Assembly (NCBI GenBank): GCA_030015575.1
Contig: JASDDO010000024.1
Coordinates: forward strand, 37,596,114-37,660,113
Direction: 5' to 3'
DNA: 64,000 bases
DNA from: Agapanthus africanus
Taxonomy: Eukaryota; Streptophyta; Magnoliopsida; Asparagales; Amaryllidaceae
Within the stretch, counting starts at the first letter, position 1; every line of letters begins with the position of its first letter. A program made the translations under genes and the position numbers. Positions 20,100 to 31,642 of the stretch are shown here, one piece after another. The notes beneath the pieces are model-generated. The model was not told the origin of the DNA. It did not search any database and saw nothing but the letters and a program-made list of their open reading frames with translations.

Positions 20100-21257
20100 T
20101 CACGTGTAGTATTTCTTGAGATATCGGCCATTGATGGGTGGCATGGGCTTTTCTCCCTCGACACTTATTAGTTGGTAGGATCCTCTGTCAAACACTTTCT
20201 CGATGACGTATGGTCCTTCCCAGTTTGGCTCGAATTTTCCCTTGGCATGTCGATTGGGGATGATCGGTCTTTTGAGGACCAACACCAATTCACCTTTCTT
20301 AAAAGCGCGGAGACGGGTTATCTTGTCATAGGCCCGTGACATTTGGGCTCGGTATAGCTCCAGACTTTGCTGCACCGCGAGCCTCTTTTCTTCGAGGGCA
20401 TCGAGTTCTTCAAGTCGAAGGAGCACGTTTTCCTCCTCCGTCAACTCATGCTGAACGACCATTCTTAAGCTTGGAACTTCGATTTCGAGGGGGAGGACCG
20501 CCTCCACTCCGAAGAGCAATGAGTATGGAGTGGACTGAGTTGGAGTACGGTGCGTGGTACGATATGCCCACAACGCCTCGTGAAGCTTGAGATTCCAGTC
20601 TCTCTTGTTGGCTGCAGCATTTTTCCTCAGGAGCTTGCATAGAGTCTTATTGAAGGCTTCGGCGAGCCCATTGGCTCTTGGATTATAGATGGAGGAATAT
20701 CTCCAGTCTATCTTGTGCTGAGTAGTGAACCTTGAGACATTGAAGCTCTTGAAAGAAGGCCCGTTGTCAGAAATGATTCTTCTTGGTGTACCGAAGCGGT
20801 ATAGAATATTATGCTGGAAGAAAGTCAGAATATCTTTTGTCTTGACTTCTTTTAGCGGGACAGCTTCAGCCCATCTGGAGAAGTAATCAGTTGCGGCCAG
20901 TATGAACCGGTGGCCTTTGGATGACGGAGGATCAATTGGGCCAACGATGTCGGTTCCCCAGACTTCGAAGGGCCACGATGCCACCGTAGGATGCAACGGA
21001 TTGGGATGCTTATGAATGAAATCACCATGGATTTGGCAGATCTGACATTTCTTTGCATGCTCTCCATAATCCCGTATCATGGTGGGCCAGTAATACCCAA
21101 GCCGTTTGATTTGAACTCGCATCTTGGGGCCAGATTGGTGAGCACCGCAAATGCCCGAGTGAACATCTTTCATGACCTTTTGGGCTTCGGCCAATGACAA
21201 ACACCTGAGCCAGAGTTGGTCATATGACCTGCGGTATAACGTATCATTTACAAACAC
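20100..21257 (-). CDS. T2 integrase
   Basis: This 385-residue segment has the H2C2 finger (GAHQSGPKMR, YYWPTM, CQICQIHGD), the DDE core (WGTDIVGPIDPP, ATDYFSRWAEAVPL, RIISDNGPSF, NGLAEAFNKT) and a C-terminal domain ending GEKPMPPINGRYLKKYYT. All three acidic core positions are in the expected places. The start of the domain lies further upstream in the polyprotein. Catalysis would be insertion of the element DNA in the nucleus. There is no chromodomain. Confidence 0.88.
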   Translation of the reverse strand: MFVNDTLYRRSYDQLWLRCLSLAEAQKVMKDVHSGICGAHQSGPKMRVQIKRLGYYWPTMIRDYGEHAKKCQICQIHGDFIHKHPNPLHPTVASWPFEVWGTDIVGPIDPPSSKGHRFILAATDYFSRWAEAVPLKEVKTKDILTFFQHNILYRFGTPRRIISDNGPSFKSFNVSRFTTQHKIDWRYSSIYNPRANGLAEAFNKTLCKLLRKNAAANKRDWNLKLHEALWAYRTTHRTPTQSTPYSLLFGVEAVLPLEIEVPSLRMVVQHELTEEENVLLRLEELDALEEKRLAVQQSLELYRAQMSRAYDKITRLRAFKKGELVLVLKRPIIPNRHAKGKFEPNWEGPYVIEKVFDRGSYQLISVEGEKPMPPINGRYLKKYYT

Positions 21258-21489
21258 GTATCGGAGAGCTTTTTTCTTCAGCTGAATCCTCGCAGATTTT
21301 TCTTCGGACAGCTTGTCGTATCGGAGGTACTCTATGAAGGGTTCTCTCCAATCGAGCTCGTCTTGGATGATCGAAGCTTCTTCGGCAGGACTGATCTTCT
21401 GTTCTGCACTTTCCTCTTCTCGTAGAGAGACTGGGGGTAGAATTTGTCAGCTCCTGACTGTGATCAGAATTTCGTCCATGTCAGGATCA

Positions 21490-21910
21490 ACCAGCTCCTT
21501 GGCTAAGCGAGCAAGTGCGTCAGCCTTTCCATTCAACGCTCTAGGGACTCTCATTAGTTCAATGTGAGTGAACCGTTTCATGAGTTCCACCACTCGGCCT
21601 CTATACCGAGCTAATTCGGGTTTGTATATCTTATAATTGCCACTTACTTGGTTGACGACAAGTTGGGAGTCACCGTAAACCCGTAGCCGAAGGATTTCCA
21701 TTTCTATGCCGAGCTCCAAACCAGCTATCAGAGCTTCATACTCAGCTTCGTTGTTTGTTCGAGGCTCGGTGAGAGCGAAAGAACGCCGTAGGGTTCCCAT
21801 TAATGGCGTGATGAACACCAATCCTATCCCCGCTTTTACCTCCGGGACGCTTGATCTGCCGGAGCTCCTTATTGATGAGGCTCCATCGAAGTAGAGCTCC
21901 CAACATGGCC
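21490..21910 (-). CDS. T2 archaeal-type RNase H
   Basis: The motifs are WELYFDGASS, KAGIGLVFIT, LTEPRTNNEAEYEALIAGL, YGDSQLVVNQV and GKADALARLAKEL, in the same order as in T1. It lies between RNase H and integrase, which confirms the Tat lineage. It is continuous with the RNase H segment to its right. Confidence 0.87.
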
Positions 21911-22029
21911 CATCTTCCTCGAGGTGTAGCACTTGTTCGTCGGGTAACTCACAATTTAGCGGCAACCCTTCTGGTATGGGATGAGCAGCGAGAAAGTCTG
22001 CAAGAGTTTGCCCTTTTACTGCTTTCTGA

Positions 22030-22440
22030 GGAGTATAAACTATGTCAAACTCAAGTAGCATGACAGCCCATCTTGCCATCCTGCCGGCTAGGCTTGCTTT
22101 GGTCATCAAGTGTTTGAGCGGGTCGACCTTGGAGATCAGCATAACCCGATGAGCCAGCAGATAGTGCCTCAGCTTCTTCACAGCAAATATGAGAGCCAGG
22201 CATTGCTTTTCGATTGGGGAATAGTTGTGTTCCGCCCCGACTAGAGTTCGACTGAGGTAGTAGAGGGAATTTTCCTTTCCCTCCTCGTTATTCTGGGCGA
22301 GGAGCGCACCGAGTGACTCATCTAGCGCGGCAATGTAGAGAATCAACGGTTTATTTGGAATGGGAGCGGCCGCACTGGAGGGTGCAACAAGTATTGTTTG
22401 ATGCTTTCGAACGCTGCTTGACATTCGGCATCCCAGATAA
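22030..22440 (-). CDS. T2 RNase H
   Basis: Recognisable blocks are LILYIAALDESLGALLAQ, SLYYLSRTLVGAEHNYSPIE and LISKVDPLKHLMTKA. This is the ordinary Ty3/gypsy RNase H that follows RT and degrades the RNA strand of the hybrid. Confidence 0.8.
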
Positions 22441-23240
22441 AAGGAGCTCCTTTCTTCATGAGCTTTGATAAGGGCCTACATCTCCCCGATAAATTTGAGA
22501 TAAACCTCCGTATATAAGCAAGCTTGCCTTGAAAAGATCTTAGCTGCGTCAGACTCTTCGGAGGGGGCATCTCCATGATGGCCTTTATCTTTGATGGGTC
22601 AACTTCGATCCCTCGATGTCGGACTATGAAGCCGAGAAATTTTCTTGATGACACGCCAAAAGCGCATTTCAGAGGATTCATCTTCAGGTCAAATTCCCTC
22701 AGTCTGGTGAGAACGGTCCTAAGATCCTGGATATGATCGGCCTTGGTTTTAGTCTTAACGACCAGATCATCAACATAACATTCGACGACTTTATGAATTA
22801 GGTCATCGAAGATATTGGTCATTGCCCTTTGATATGTAGCACCTGCGTTTTTCAATCCGAACGGCATCACCTTATATTCCGATTGGGGTTCGAAATGCTG
22901 TGTGCTTCTCATCCTCAGGCGACATCTTGATCTGATTGTATCCAGAAGAGCCGTCCATAAAGGTGAACAGCTCGTAATTTAAGGTGTCATCGACCATCAT
23001 TTCCATGACCGGTAGTGGGAAGTCGTCTTTAGGACATGCCTTGTTGAGGTCCCTGAAATCGACACAAACTCGGATCTGCCCATTTTTCTTCTTCACTGGG
23101 ACTACGCATGCGATCCAGTCCGCATATATCTCTTCCCTGATGAAGCCGGCATCGATGAGCTTCTTAGTTTCCCCGATGACCCTTTCTTCTAGTTCCCTTC
23201 TCATTCTTCGAGGAGCTTGTTTGACTGGCTTAGCATCAGG
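22420..23240 (-). pseudogene. T2 reverse transcriptase
   Basis: The RT blocks are QAPRRMRRELEE, IRVCVDFRDLNKACPKDDF, FMDGSSGYNQIKM, KVMPFGLKNAGATYQRAMT, the catalytic YVDD box at about 22770, and LKCAFGVSSRKFLGFI. It is closely related to T1 RT but clearly a different family. The coding region is not intact throughout. Confidence 0.85.
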
Positions 23241-23544
23241 GGATATAGCTAGTTTATGCACGGCTACTTCAGGGGAAAGACCTGGCATTTCTTTGTATGT
23301 CCACGCGAAGCAGTCGACGAACTCATGCAGCAGGGAAATTATCTGCGCTTTCATTTCCTCTGATAAGAGCGAGCTGATGTAGGTCGGCCTTGGATTATCA
23401 GGCGTTCCTAAGTCAATCTCAGTTAGCTCGTCAAAGGTTGTTTGTCCGCCATATTCGAGCTCTTGAGGAGCTTCTTCTGGCTCGGCTATCTCGTCATCAT
23501 CATTTGATCTTTCGCTGGCCTTACCAACATGGATCATGTAGCAC

Positions 23545-23905
23545 GCTTTTGGATCAGGTTGAATGTAGCCTATGCCCCGTCTATCTGGAATTCGTCCATC
23601 GATGAGTGCTCGGACCTGGGGCGGATACCATAGCCTTTCGTAAAACTTTGCTTCGGACTCCGTTTGATATAACCGGCATCCGCACTTCTTAAAGTATTCC
23701 CGCATCTCGGGCGCATAGTATCTGGGATTGAGGACGGCTCTTATGCCTCTCTCATAGGGAAGGCACGCGACAGAAAGATCGTCCGGGTGCACAACGGGGT
23801 TTGACCTGTAAAACAAGATGCCCTTCTGTCCATTTTTCCTCCCGGGCACGTAGAAAGTTTTCAGCTGGTCCACGGTAGAGACTGACAATGCGTCGAGCTC
23901 TTTGC
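23545..23905 (-). CDS. T2 protease-RT linker: unnamed conserved domain
   Basis: ELDAL, TFYVPGRKNGQKGILFYRS, RYY, KKCGC, AKFYERLWYPP, GRIPDRRGIGYI: the same series as in T1 at 4855-5205. It follows a run of acidic FGSD-type repeats (minus strand, about 24040-24190) and precedes RT. No known domain name comes to mind. Confidence 0.55.
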
Positions 23906-24399
23906 ACATCCGTTCCGGCACCCTTGTGATGGCCAGGGACCCTTCTGCGACTTCGAAGGTCTCTCGTAGTTTCGCTTGCTGCATGGGGGGCCAATCTGCA
24001 CAGCTGTTGCACGGTAGGTCCTCTTCTTCTGACTCTTCAGTGTCACTGCCAAGATGAGGGCAAACTTTGCTGCTAGATGGGCCTTCAGTAACAGATTCGT
24101 CCGTATCACTGCCGAAATGAGGGCGAGTTTTACGGAAGGACGGGCTTCCATCGTCGGACTCATCAGTGTCGCTGCCGAAATGCGGGCGAACTTGGGTAGT
24201 TTTGCTTTTGAAAGTGACAGCCGACACAGATTTGCTTTTGAGTCTTGGGGCCGGTCTATCCTCAGTCAATTGTGGCTTAGCATTTTGTTGGTTCATAAAG
24301 TACCGAGAATCTTCATATCGGACTTCATGCACACCGAACGGCTGGATGTCTCCGTCAATGCGTCTTTCTTCGCCATTTTTAGTATACTTCATGCATTGA

Positions 24400-24800
24400 T
24401 GGAGAGTTGACAGAATGATGCCGTAATCGTGGAGCCACGGCCGCCTCAAGAGAATATTATAAGACGTGTCGGCGTCGATCACATATATCTTAGCTTCAGT
24501 TTGCAGATCCCCGAATTTGATTGGCAAAGCTATAGACCCCAGAACTTGCTGGAAATTTTGGTTGAAGCCTTGAATGATAATCCTTTCCCCTGACAGGTGT
24601 CGGACGTCCATTGATAAACTCTTTAGAGCTCGCAGGTTCATGATGTTCACTGAGGACCCCGAATCAATCAATATGCCATTAATTCGATCCCCGTCGCTGT
24701 ACCCGGTCACGTAAAGCGGCCGATTATGCTCAGCCGTTCCCAGTAGCAAGTCTTCATCCTTAAATGTGACTGCGGCGGCATGCAAAGCGTGCTGGGCTTC
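24400..24800 (-). CDS. T2 aspartic protease
   Basis: The active-site motif ILIDSGSSVN is at about 24650-24680 (near residue 558 of a long open frame that starts at 26339). It is followed by the IYVIDADTSYNILL block and a GDIQPFGVHEV tail. It matures the polyprotein inside the particle. It sits in the same frame as gag on one side and the start of RT on the other. Confidence 0.82.
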
Positions 24801-24949
24801 TTTCATATTAATTTCCGCAAAGTGAGCCTGATACCGCTCGGGGTTTTGTAGAGCGTGAATGAGAACATCTCTAAGCTCCTTAGATAGGACCAAGGCGTCG
24901 TAGATGCTCAAGAGAGACGGAAGCTTCCGGAGATGTGCCAAGACATTAT

Positions 24950-26339
24950 AGTCCACCGAGGAAGGACTTATGTTTTCATCAGCCAGTTCTCTGCCATCTT
25001 CTTCATTAGCGACTTGTTTTTCCTTCCCTTTTAGGGCGTTGCCCTGATTTGGCGGTAGAGCCCTGCCGCTTCTGAGCTGGATTTGATTGGACGTTGTAGC
25101 GAGCTCCTCGTCCTCTTCGGGAAAACAGAGCTCCTCTTCCGAGTCGCTGCCAAGATGGATGGCGTAGCAGGTCACTACTGGGATCTCTTCATTGGATTCT
25201 TCTTCTAACTCCTCCAGAATTTCAGCCGCTTGTACAGGGAAGAACTCCTTCAATTGAATCAATGTTCTTTCCTTTTGTTCATATTCTTCGAGGGAATCGA
25301 TATATTTTTGAATGGTCGATCTCCCTGCAGACTCTTTTTCGCGCCGAGCTGCACTTTTCTTCTTCTTGAGCTTCTTGGATTTTGAGCCTGATGGAGCCGC
25401 ATTGGCAGCTGGACTGGTAGGCTTCTTCTGCCCTTCCCATTCCATCCCGGGTTCTTTCCGAAGTAGCTTTATCATCTTCTTCGTCTTATTAGATATGTGC
25501 GTACTCCACGGAGGCCGCGATGATTCCGTTTCATTTCTCAGGGCAGCGGGTTCGGCTGTCTTCTCCCAGAAGGCTTCCGTTTCTGTCTGTATAAAGTTGG
25601 TGGTTGCAACTTGATTGTTCACCAACACACTTTTGGACAGCTCGATCTCTCCAGCCTTGTACTGCTTCTCGACCCAGTCTTTGAAGATATAGCAATCCTC
25701 GATCGCATGGCTCACTACTCGGTGGTACGGGCAATACAGAGGATTGTCGGTCATTTTAGCTTCTTGGGGTCTTTTCGACTCCGGCAATTGTAGGCCGTTG
25801 TTCAAGGCATCTTTAAATATCTTGCGGACCTTGTCCCTTCTGAAAGAGTAAACCTTGTTCTTTTTCTCCTCTAGGGAAGGCCCATCTCCTCCCAGCAATG
25901 GCTTTCGAGACCGGTTGATTTTGGATTCGCCCGCCCTTCGCTTTTCTTCATTGTCGGACGCATTGAAGACATTGGTACTGCTGGAACTCCCGCTTCTACG
26001 GCTGTCGTCCCACTTGCTTTTCCAAGTTTTGTCTCTCTGAGAGTCCGGCGGGGACTCTTGCTTCGAGCGTTCCAGCATTTGGACTTTCTTGGTTAGCTCC
26101 TGAAATGTCTTGAGGCCCGCTGTACACAAAAATGGGACCATCCAATTGCTGAGGTTCCCAATGAGAAGGCTGACGGACTGGTCCTGCTCCAGTGGCGGTT
26201 CGCACTTGACTGTGAGATTACGCCATCGGGCGATAAAGTCGGTGTTGCTTTCATTCTTCCCCGGCTTGGTCCTCATAAGGTCGGCAATGGAGATTTTATC
26301 ACTGACACTCATGAACCTTTGCCGAAACAGGGACTCCAT
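24950..26339 (-). CDS. T2 gag core and Cys-His module
   Basis: The gag-domain C-terminal half comes first (LFRQRFMSVSDKISIADL, FIARWRNLTVKCEPPL), then YSFRRDK and one CX2HX4HX4C module, CPYHRVVSHAIEDC, at about 25690-25740. After it lie a lysine-rich tract near 25360 and an acidic stretch with LGSDSEEEL near 25140. T1 has three such Cys-His modules; T2 has one. The frame runs on into protease and RT without a break up to about 22872. Confidence 0.8.
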
Positions 26340-26561
26340 TTAGGCAAAGGTAATGACGGACCCGTCCGGTATACTCGCATACCAGTCGAAGGCGACGCCG
26401 GTCAGGCTGTTGACAAACTGACGAAGAAGGAGCGCGTCATTGCCCCCTGTATTTCCGCACGATGCTTTGAAGTGGGCGACGTGCTGATTTGCATTCCCCG
26501 TTCCATCAAATCTTCCGAACTTAGGAATGACGTAGCCGCTTGGGAACTCAATCAGATCGTA

Positions 26562-27242
26562 CTACGCGGGATATGGCCGCCCACTACTGCCAATTTCTTT
26601 CTGAGCTTCAGCTTCGCCCACCAATGTTTTAACCTTGCTGGTGACCAAATCCATTATCCGATCCTGTGTTAGCGGTATAGTGCTATCTGGGGCCAAGGCG
26701 TCCCCAGAAGCGGAATGTGGCCGGCTTTCATTCGGCTCGACCAGTCTTGGTCCCAAAGGAACAGGCATTGGCTTCCTCGGATTGTCATCACCCGGCTGAT
26801 TAATAGCGGCTTGTGCCTGATTGGGAGGCACTCGAGCAATTTGAGCCGTAAGCTGCATCACCACGTTCGTTAAGTCGTCAATCTTCGAATAGAGCTTGGC
26901 CATCTCTTTATCTTTGCTCCTGAGCTGTTTTTGAAGCTCTTGAAGAAGCTCTTGCTCCGCAGTCCTGGGGCGGAAAGTCGGCTCTTCCTCACTATCCGAG
27001 CTTGACTCTGCATAGACCAAGGGGTCTTTCTGCCTATCATTCTCATCGAGAGGGTATTCTTCATCCAGCGGGGGCGGCTGTTCTTGGGTAGCGGCAACCA
27101 CATTCGGGCTAGATTGGGCTTGGGATGTGGTGGCCCCATCCTTGCTTTTGCTGCGAAGGTTGTCGCTGGGGCGCCCACCCGCCATATAGACCGTATGGAT
27201 GATATATCCGGCCGTCTTTCTATCATTGGCAGCTGATTTCAC
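26562..27242 (-). CDS. T2 gag N-terminal segment with coiled coil
   Basis: These 226 residues are Ser/Gln/Pro-rich at first, then acidic (AESSSDSEEE), then a strong coiled coil near residues 105-140 (LLQELQKQLRSKDKEMAKL). It is the counterpart of T1 984-1370. It lies directly upstream of the gag core in the element direction. Confidence 0.6.
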   Translation of the reverse strand: MKSAANDRKTAGYIIHTVYMAGGRPSDNLRSKSKDGATTSQAQSSPNVVAATQEQPPPLDEEYPLDENDRQKDPLVYAESSSDSEEEPTFRPRTAEQELLQELQKQLRSKDKEMAKLYSKIDDLTNVVMQLTAQIARVPPNQAQAAINQPGDDNPRKPMPVPLGPRLVEPNESRPHSASGDALAPDSTIPLTQDRIMDLVTSKVKTLVGEAEAQKEIGSSGRPYPA

Positions 27243-27356
27243 GGATCGCTGTCTTGACCCCTTTGTTTCGGTAGCTGGTAGTCGATTGAAGGCGGCTGGC
27301 CTAACCAGGTTCTTGAATGGTGCTGGCGCTTATTTTCTGGGTTTGCCCCGCTGCTT

Positions 27357-28097
27357 TCATGCGGCACAGAGTGCTTGATAGACTCTTGAAGAGACAGTGT
27401 CATACTTTTTCTGTTGGGGCCGGGACACGTCTCTTTGTGGCACTGTTCGGACCGTTGTCTTCTTGATTCTGGCGGTCATGGCATTTTTCTGAACCCACTT
27501 CAGAGGCTCGAAGGAATTGCTGATCTTTACAACCGACTCAGCCGTCGTCACATAGTAACCCTGTTCTTGGAACTTCACAAGATTCTACTTGGCTGAAGCC
27601 CTAGCCCTCTTATTGGCTCGATACCTGAGCCGCTTCTGCCTTAACTTTTCTGTTCTAAGCACCTGGCAGAGTTCGGATCTTCGGGAAGACACTGTAGACC
27701 GGGCGGTGGAGGATTTTGGAGATACGCTCGATTGTGCATTTGCTGGAGTCATCGCCTGAGCTCGTTCGCAACATTTGATGTCGCCCTTTGTACCGGAAGA
27801 CTTGCCCCCAGCTGGAGCACCAGAGAGTTGTTCAGACACCGTCTTAAGTTTTGGTTGTGGTGCCTTGGCAATCACGACATTCAGCCTCTTGCCACTTGAG
27901 ACCAGCTTGACCGCCTGTTTCGCCGGGATTTCCGCCAGGTGAGCGCTTCCGGCAGGGTAGATGATGATGGAGCCAAACTGGCGGGACAGTTCCTCCCACT
28001 GTCGACTGAGGCTTGCGGGGAGAACCACATGAGCGTTGATCTTGACCACGTATGGAATCGGGGTCGCTTTGGAAGCTGAATTCGTCTTGGGAGACAT
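27357..28097 (-). pseudogene. T2 ORF1-like region upstream of gag
   Basis: It starts with MSPKTNSASKATPIPYVVKI and continues for 170 residues to 27585, ending in a strongly basic tail. The next block (27357-27578) carries FEPLKWVQKNA and SSRVYQ, matching T1 ORF1. Thus both elements place an extra, basic, enzyme-free coding block between leader and gag. The function is unknown. Extra ORFs upstream of gag are known from the Ogre branch of Tat. Confidence 0.5.
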
Positions 28098-28213
28098 TGT
28101 CGTTGAAAGTTGATTGCTTGAAAACCTGCATGAAAAAGCATTATTTCAGTATAAATATAGGTATGTATATTGACTGAGTTCGCATGAATGCTTAACCCGA
28201 AATATGGGAGGAG

Positions 28214-28242
28214 GGATTGGTCCCACCGGGAGTGCCAGAATA
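28214..28242 (-). promoter_or_regulatory. T2 primer-binding site region
   Basis: Immediately inside the 5' LTR the minus strand reads tattctggcactcccggtgg, in the place and style of Tat primer sites (tggc-...-gtggga). I did not assign the tRNA. Confidence 0.55.
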
Positions 28243-29610
28243 TGTAGGGTGTTTTTCGTCACCCCATTGAGATGGGAATACGCGCGCGCTTATCAGGCGT
28301 ACTACAGATTCCCCCTGCCTAGGGTAGGTCGGGGTTTAATGATTGTGGGGATTCGAATCTCCGGCAGCCGCGGACTAAGCTGCCGTTAATTACCCCCCGC
28401 CTTTGAGGCGAGGGAACCTCCGATTGACGGGTTAAACTGGCCATGCGAACTCAATGTGCAGTGTACGTGTGTTGTGTTTGGGGGGGGTTTAAATATATCG
28501 GGAGCCACGCAGAGTTTTTACGGGGGTATGTGTACATATGTATATATATACATGTATATATAAATAAAGGGGAAAAGACATCCAAAGGATGCGTGGGGCC
28601 AGCGCCTAGGCGTTTGAGCGCAAGCGCGCCACGTGGGCGCTTTGCGCTCGAGCGCAGAGTGCTGGAGCGTAACGCGCCACGTGTCGGCACGTGGGCTCTT
28701 TGCGCTCGGACGCTGAGCGCTTGAGCGCAAGCGCGCCATGTGTCAGCACGTGGGCGCTTTGCGCTCGCGCGCAGAGCGCTGGAGCGCAAGCGCGCCACGT
28801 GTCGGCACGTGGGCGCTTTGCGCTCGAGCGCGAGGTGCCGGAGCGCAAGCGCGCCACGTGTCGGCACGTGGGCGCTTTGCGCTCGAGCGCTAGCGCACCG
28901 GCGAGGAAAAGGGGGCTTTTAGCCCCGGAAATTCTCTAAAGAGAAAATACGGTGGAGTTAAACTCCTAAGATGCTTTGGGTTAAGGAAATGGGTTCTTCT
29001 TCTGCCTTTGCTGGCCGGATCTTGGAGATAAAGAGATGTGAGATTGAAAAATATTTTCTTTTTGAGATCTGATGGCAGATCTGGGTTCCCCTTTGTGGGT
29101 TTTGTGGTGGAAAACTATTTAGTTTTGAAAAAGGAAGAGTAAAACTCTTGATTTAATTCAAAAGAATGAAGAAGGTTTTGGAACCTTGAAGAAGGAGGAA
29201 AGACCTCAGATCTAAAACTTTTTTTGGAGAGAGAAAAAAGTTGTCGGGATTTTTTCATTATCTTTGCCTTTATAGGCCATACACTTTACACATAGCCCCT
29301 TGGGCATCACAAAATGTATTTTGCCCCTCCCATGGCTCATGTGCCATTTCTTTTTACACATAAGCCATGGGCTTTACAAAAATTTGGCTTTATGCCTATT
29401 TTCCTTACATTTATCCATAAAATAAAATAAAATAAATACAACAAAATTGTTTATTACAAAATTTTTATCTTGGCGTGGGGGGAGGCCGGCCGCTTCATGC
29501 TCGGGCTCGACCCGGGCATGGGCCCACTGGATCTGGGCTTGGGCCCACTTGGCTTGGGGTTGACTTTGATTTTGACTTGGTCAACCGGGGTGTAAATTTT
29601 TACCCCAACA
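28243..29610 (-). repeat. T2 5' LTR (1368 bp)
   Basis: The termini are tgtaggg and ccccaaca, as in the partner LTR. It has about five G-box array units (28625-28880) and lacks the 120-bp block present in the 3' LTR. The two differences together account for the 308-bp length gap. A TATA-like run lies at about 28549-28565. Confidence 0.9.
28625..28880 (-). promoter_or_regulatory. CACGTG (G-box) array in T2 5' LTR
   Basis: Five units carry about eight CACGTG boxes. They lie upstream of the TATA-like run in the direction of T2 transcription and share the unit of the 3' LTR array. Confidence 0.7.
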
Positions 29611-29615
29611 CTCCC

Positions 29616-30745
29616 GTGGCCTCATCACCGAACTCGACAGGGCTGTCGTCGTGCTCGCACGACCAGGAGACGATGGAGGACCGTAGACGGGGAGAGCAAT
29701 AATTGGAGCATTGCCAGACTCTTGAGAAAGAGCGGCTGGCTTTTCCCCAAGAGTCGTGCCCATCTCACCCGCTACTTCTTCGGGCTCGGCGGTCGCCATT
29801 GTCTCGTCCGCCATTACCATGCGGTCACCAGTTTCAGATGCTCCGCCCGCCGCTGCCCCAGGCTCAGTTATAGCGGGCATCTCATTTGCTGCCACCTCAG
29901 TCTCGGCATCAACGACCTTCTCTGGTGCAGCTCCCTCAGCCCCCAGCTCGGGTTCAGCAACCCCGGCGACGTTGCCCACCGTCGGCTCGGGTTCGGCCGG
30001 TGCCTCTTCCTCTGTCCCCTTAGGTTCGACGGTTTCCGCCTCCCCTTCGGTTGGACTTGGCCCTGCAAGACAAGATATATAAAAACCGACAAATTTACAA
30101 TTCTTAAAAAAAAATCTTGAAAGATACGTTACCTGAGGTCGACTTATCATTAGCACCCCGAACTGCACGTGCCACCTGTCTGTGAGCTGTGGACAAGGCG
30201 ACCGGGGGCTCTTCCGAGGGAGTATCAGCACGAGGGACGGTGCTTGGACCCGCTCCCACAGCCAAAGCGGCCCTTCGTGTCTTCGCCTCGCGCCTTAGCC
30301 GCTTTCTCTCCTCCTGAGCCATTGAGACAGACCTCTTCAAAGCCTCCTTCGTTGAGACGTCATCGTCCGTGAACAGGGATGACTCCAAATCCTTCAAAGC
30401 ATCCCTCATTGACTTGTCAAGTTGAGGCCCTCGCGGCGGCCCCAAAGAGACCGGGACTTCAGTAGCTGACCCGAGGAGAGTTCCTGCATCAGCTGGCGCA
30501 GCCCCTGCAAAGAGACAAAGGAAGAAGGTTAGGTTGGCCATCAGAAAAGAGGACAAAAACTTAATAAGGCGAGACGTACCAACGCCCATCAAAGCGTGCT
30601 TCTTTTCCTCCTCCTGGAAGGTTTTTAAAGAGGCAGCGATGGCTTCTTCAGTTGTGACACCTGTTAAAAAAAAGGGGGGGAAAGCATTAGTCAAAGATAA
30701 TGATAAGAATGCGATAAAATGACAAAGAGTGCAGCTAATGATTAC
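29616..30745 (-). pseudogene. Antisense gene: exons and three introns beyond T2
   Basis: Coding stretches are separated by introns 30661-30745, 30505-30579 and 30063-30132, all GT-AG with pyrimidine-rich acceptors (tttgtctctttgcag; atcttgtcttgcag). The coding parts are acidic and Ala/Pro/Glu-rich. One has a basic patch (EERKRLRREAKTRRAA). The last stretch before T2 is an A/E/P-rich low-complexity region. No enzyme domain is visible. Confidence 0.55.
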
Positions 30746-31642
30746 CTTCTCGAGTGAGTTTATCCAACCACGCTTCGAGTCTGGCTGATCGCTCAGAAGC
30801 CGCAATGGCGGCCGCCAGATCGGTGTCTGCTGGATCTACCGAGAGGCCCTTATTGCTGCCATACTCGCTTATACCTTCGGTAAAAGGGGCCTGAGGCTCT
30901 AAACCGAGGATAGCATCGAGAGAGAGGAGCGACTTCTTCTTCCTCTTCTGCCCACCAGCCCTGGGTGCACCCAAGATTGACTTGCGCTTTGCAGGCACCT
31001 TAGGGCGGCGGGTCCTGATATCCGCGCCTACGCCGGACTCCGGCGAAACCACATCTACCGTCTCCACTGGAGCACGGGGCGCTGGTGGCGCATCCACAGT
31101 GTCACAGAGAGGCAATCCGCGCGGAGGGCTTAACACGCGCGGTGGCACGGTTCCGGCATCTTTCAGCGGAGGAATGACCGGAGTCCTTGGCTTCAAAGGA
31201 GCTTTATGATCGCCGCCGGGAGGCGCACCCTTGCGGTCAACCAGCATGCGTTTCTCCATAAGGATAATTGGACCCATTGCATGCGCGTACCAAGCCACGT
31301 ACGCGTTGAGGACCTTGGGGATGCAGCTCGGCTCGCTGATGAAGAAATAGGAGCCCGTGTTAAGTCGCATGAAATAGTGCATCGCACTCCTTATCCCCTC
31401 TCGGCTGGCCACGGGCTCTTCCAAGAACGCTTCCATCGGGATCCCCTGGTGATAGCTCGATTGCTGAGCGAACCGATGAGGGTTATACCTCATGAAGAGC
31501 GCCGTCTCATTCTGCCTAAACACCAAGTAGCCCGGCCGAATGGAGTAGAGGTGGAGGATCTCCCGAGCTTTCAATATGGAAGCCCCGTCCTTAAAATCAT
31601 CGCGCAGTGGCACTACCGACTTGGTGGTCTCTGAGCCTATGG
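30746..31642 (-). pseudogene. Antisense gene: proline-rich middle with basic clusters
   Basis: The first third continues PMD-like sequence (RPGYLVFRQNETALFMRYNPHR). A proline-rich linker follows (about 31100-31200), then two basic clusters, KVPAKRKS and GGQKRKKKSL, that resemble nuclear localisation signals. It ends in an exon with a good splice donor (GAAG|gtaatc). Nuclear localisation is inference from composition. Confidence 0.5.

Larger units (their letters stand above)
16031..29610 (-). mobile_element. T2: Ty3/gypsy Tat-type LTR retrotransposon, both LTRs present
   Basis: The element is 13.6 kb long and reads on the minus strand. Its LTRs are 28243-29610 (5') and 16031-17706 (3'); both run from TG to CA and they are flanked by the 5-bp duplication ctccc. 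The internal order from right to left is primer site, ORF1, gag, protease, linker, RT, RNase H, archaeal-type RNase H, integrase, then a 2.4-kb repeat-rich 3' region and a polypurine tract. In about 660 aligned LTR bases I count around seven differences, so the insertion is recent. It is a fossil with a few breaks. It has no antisense gene, unlike T1. Confidence 0.9.
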
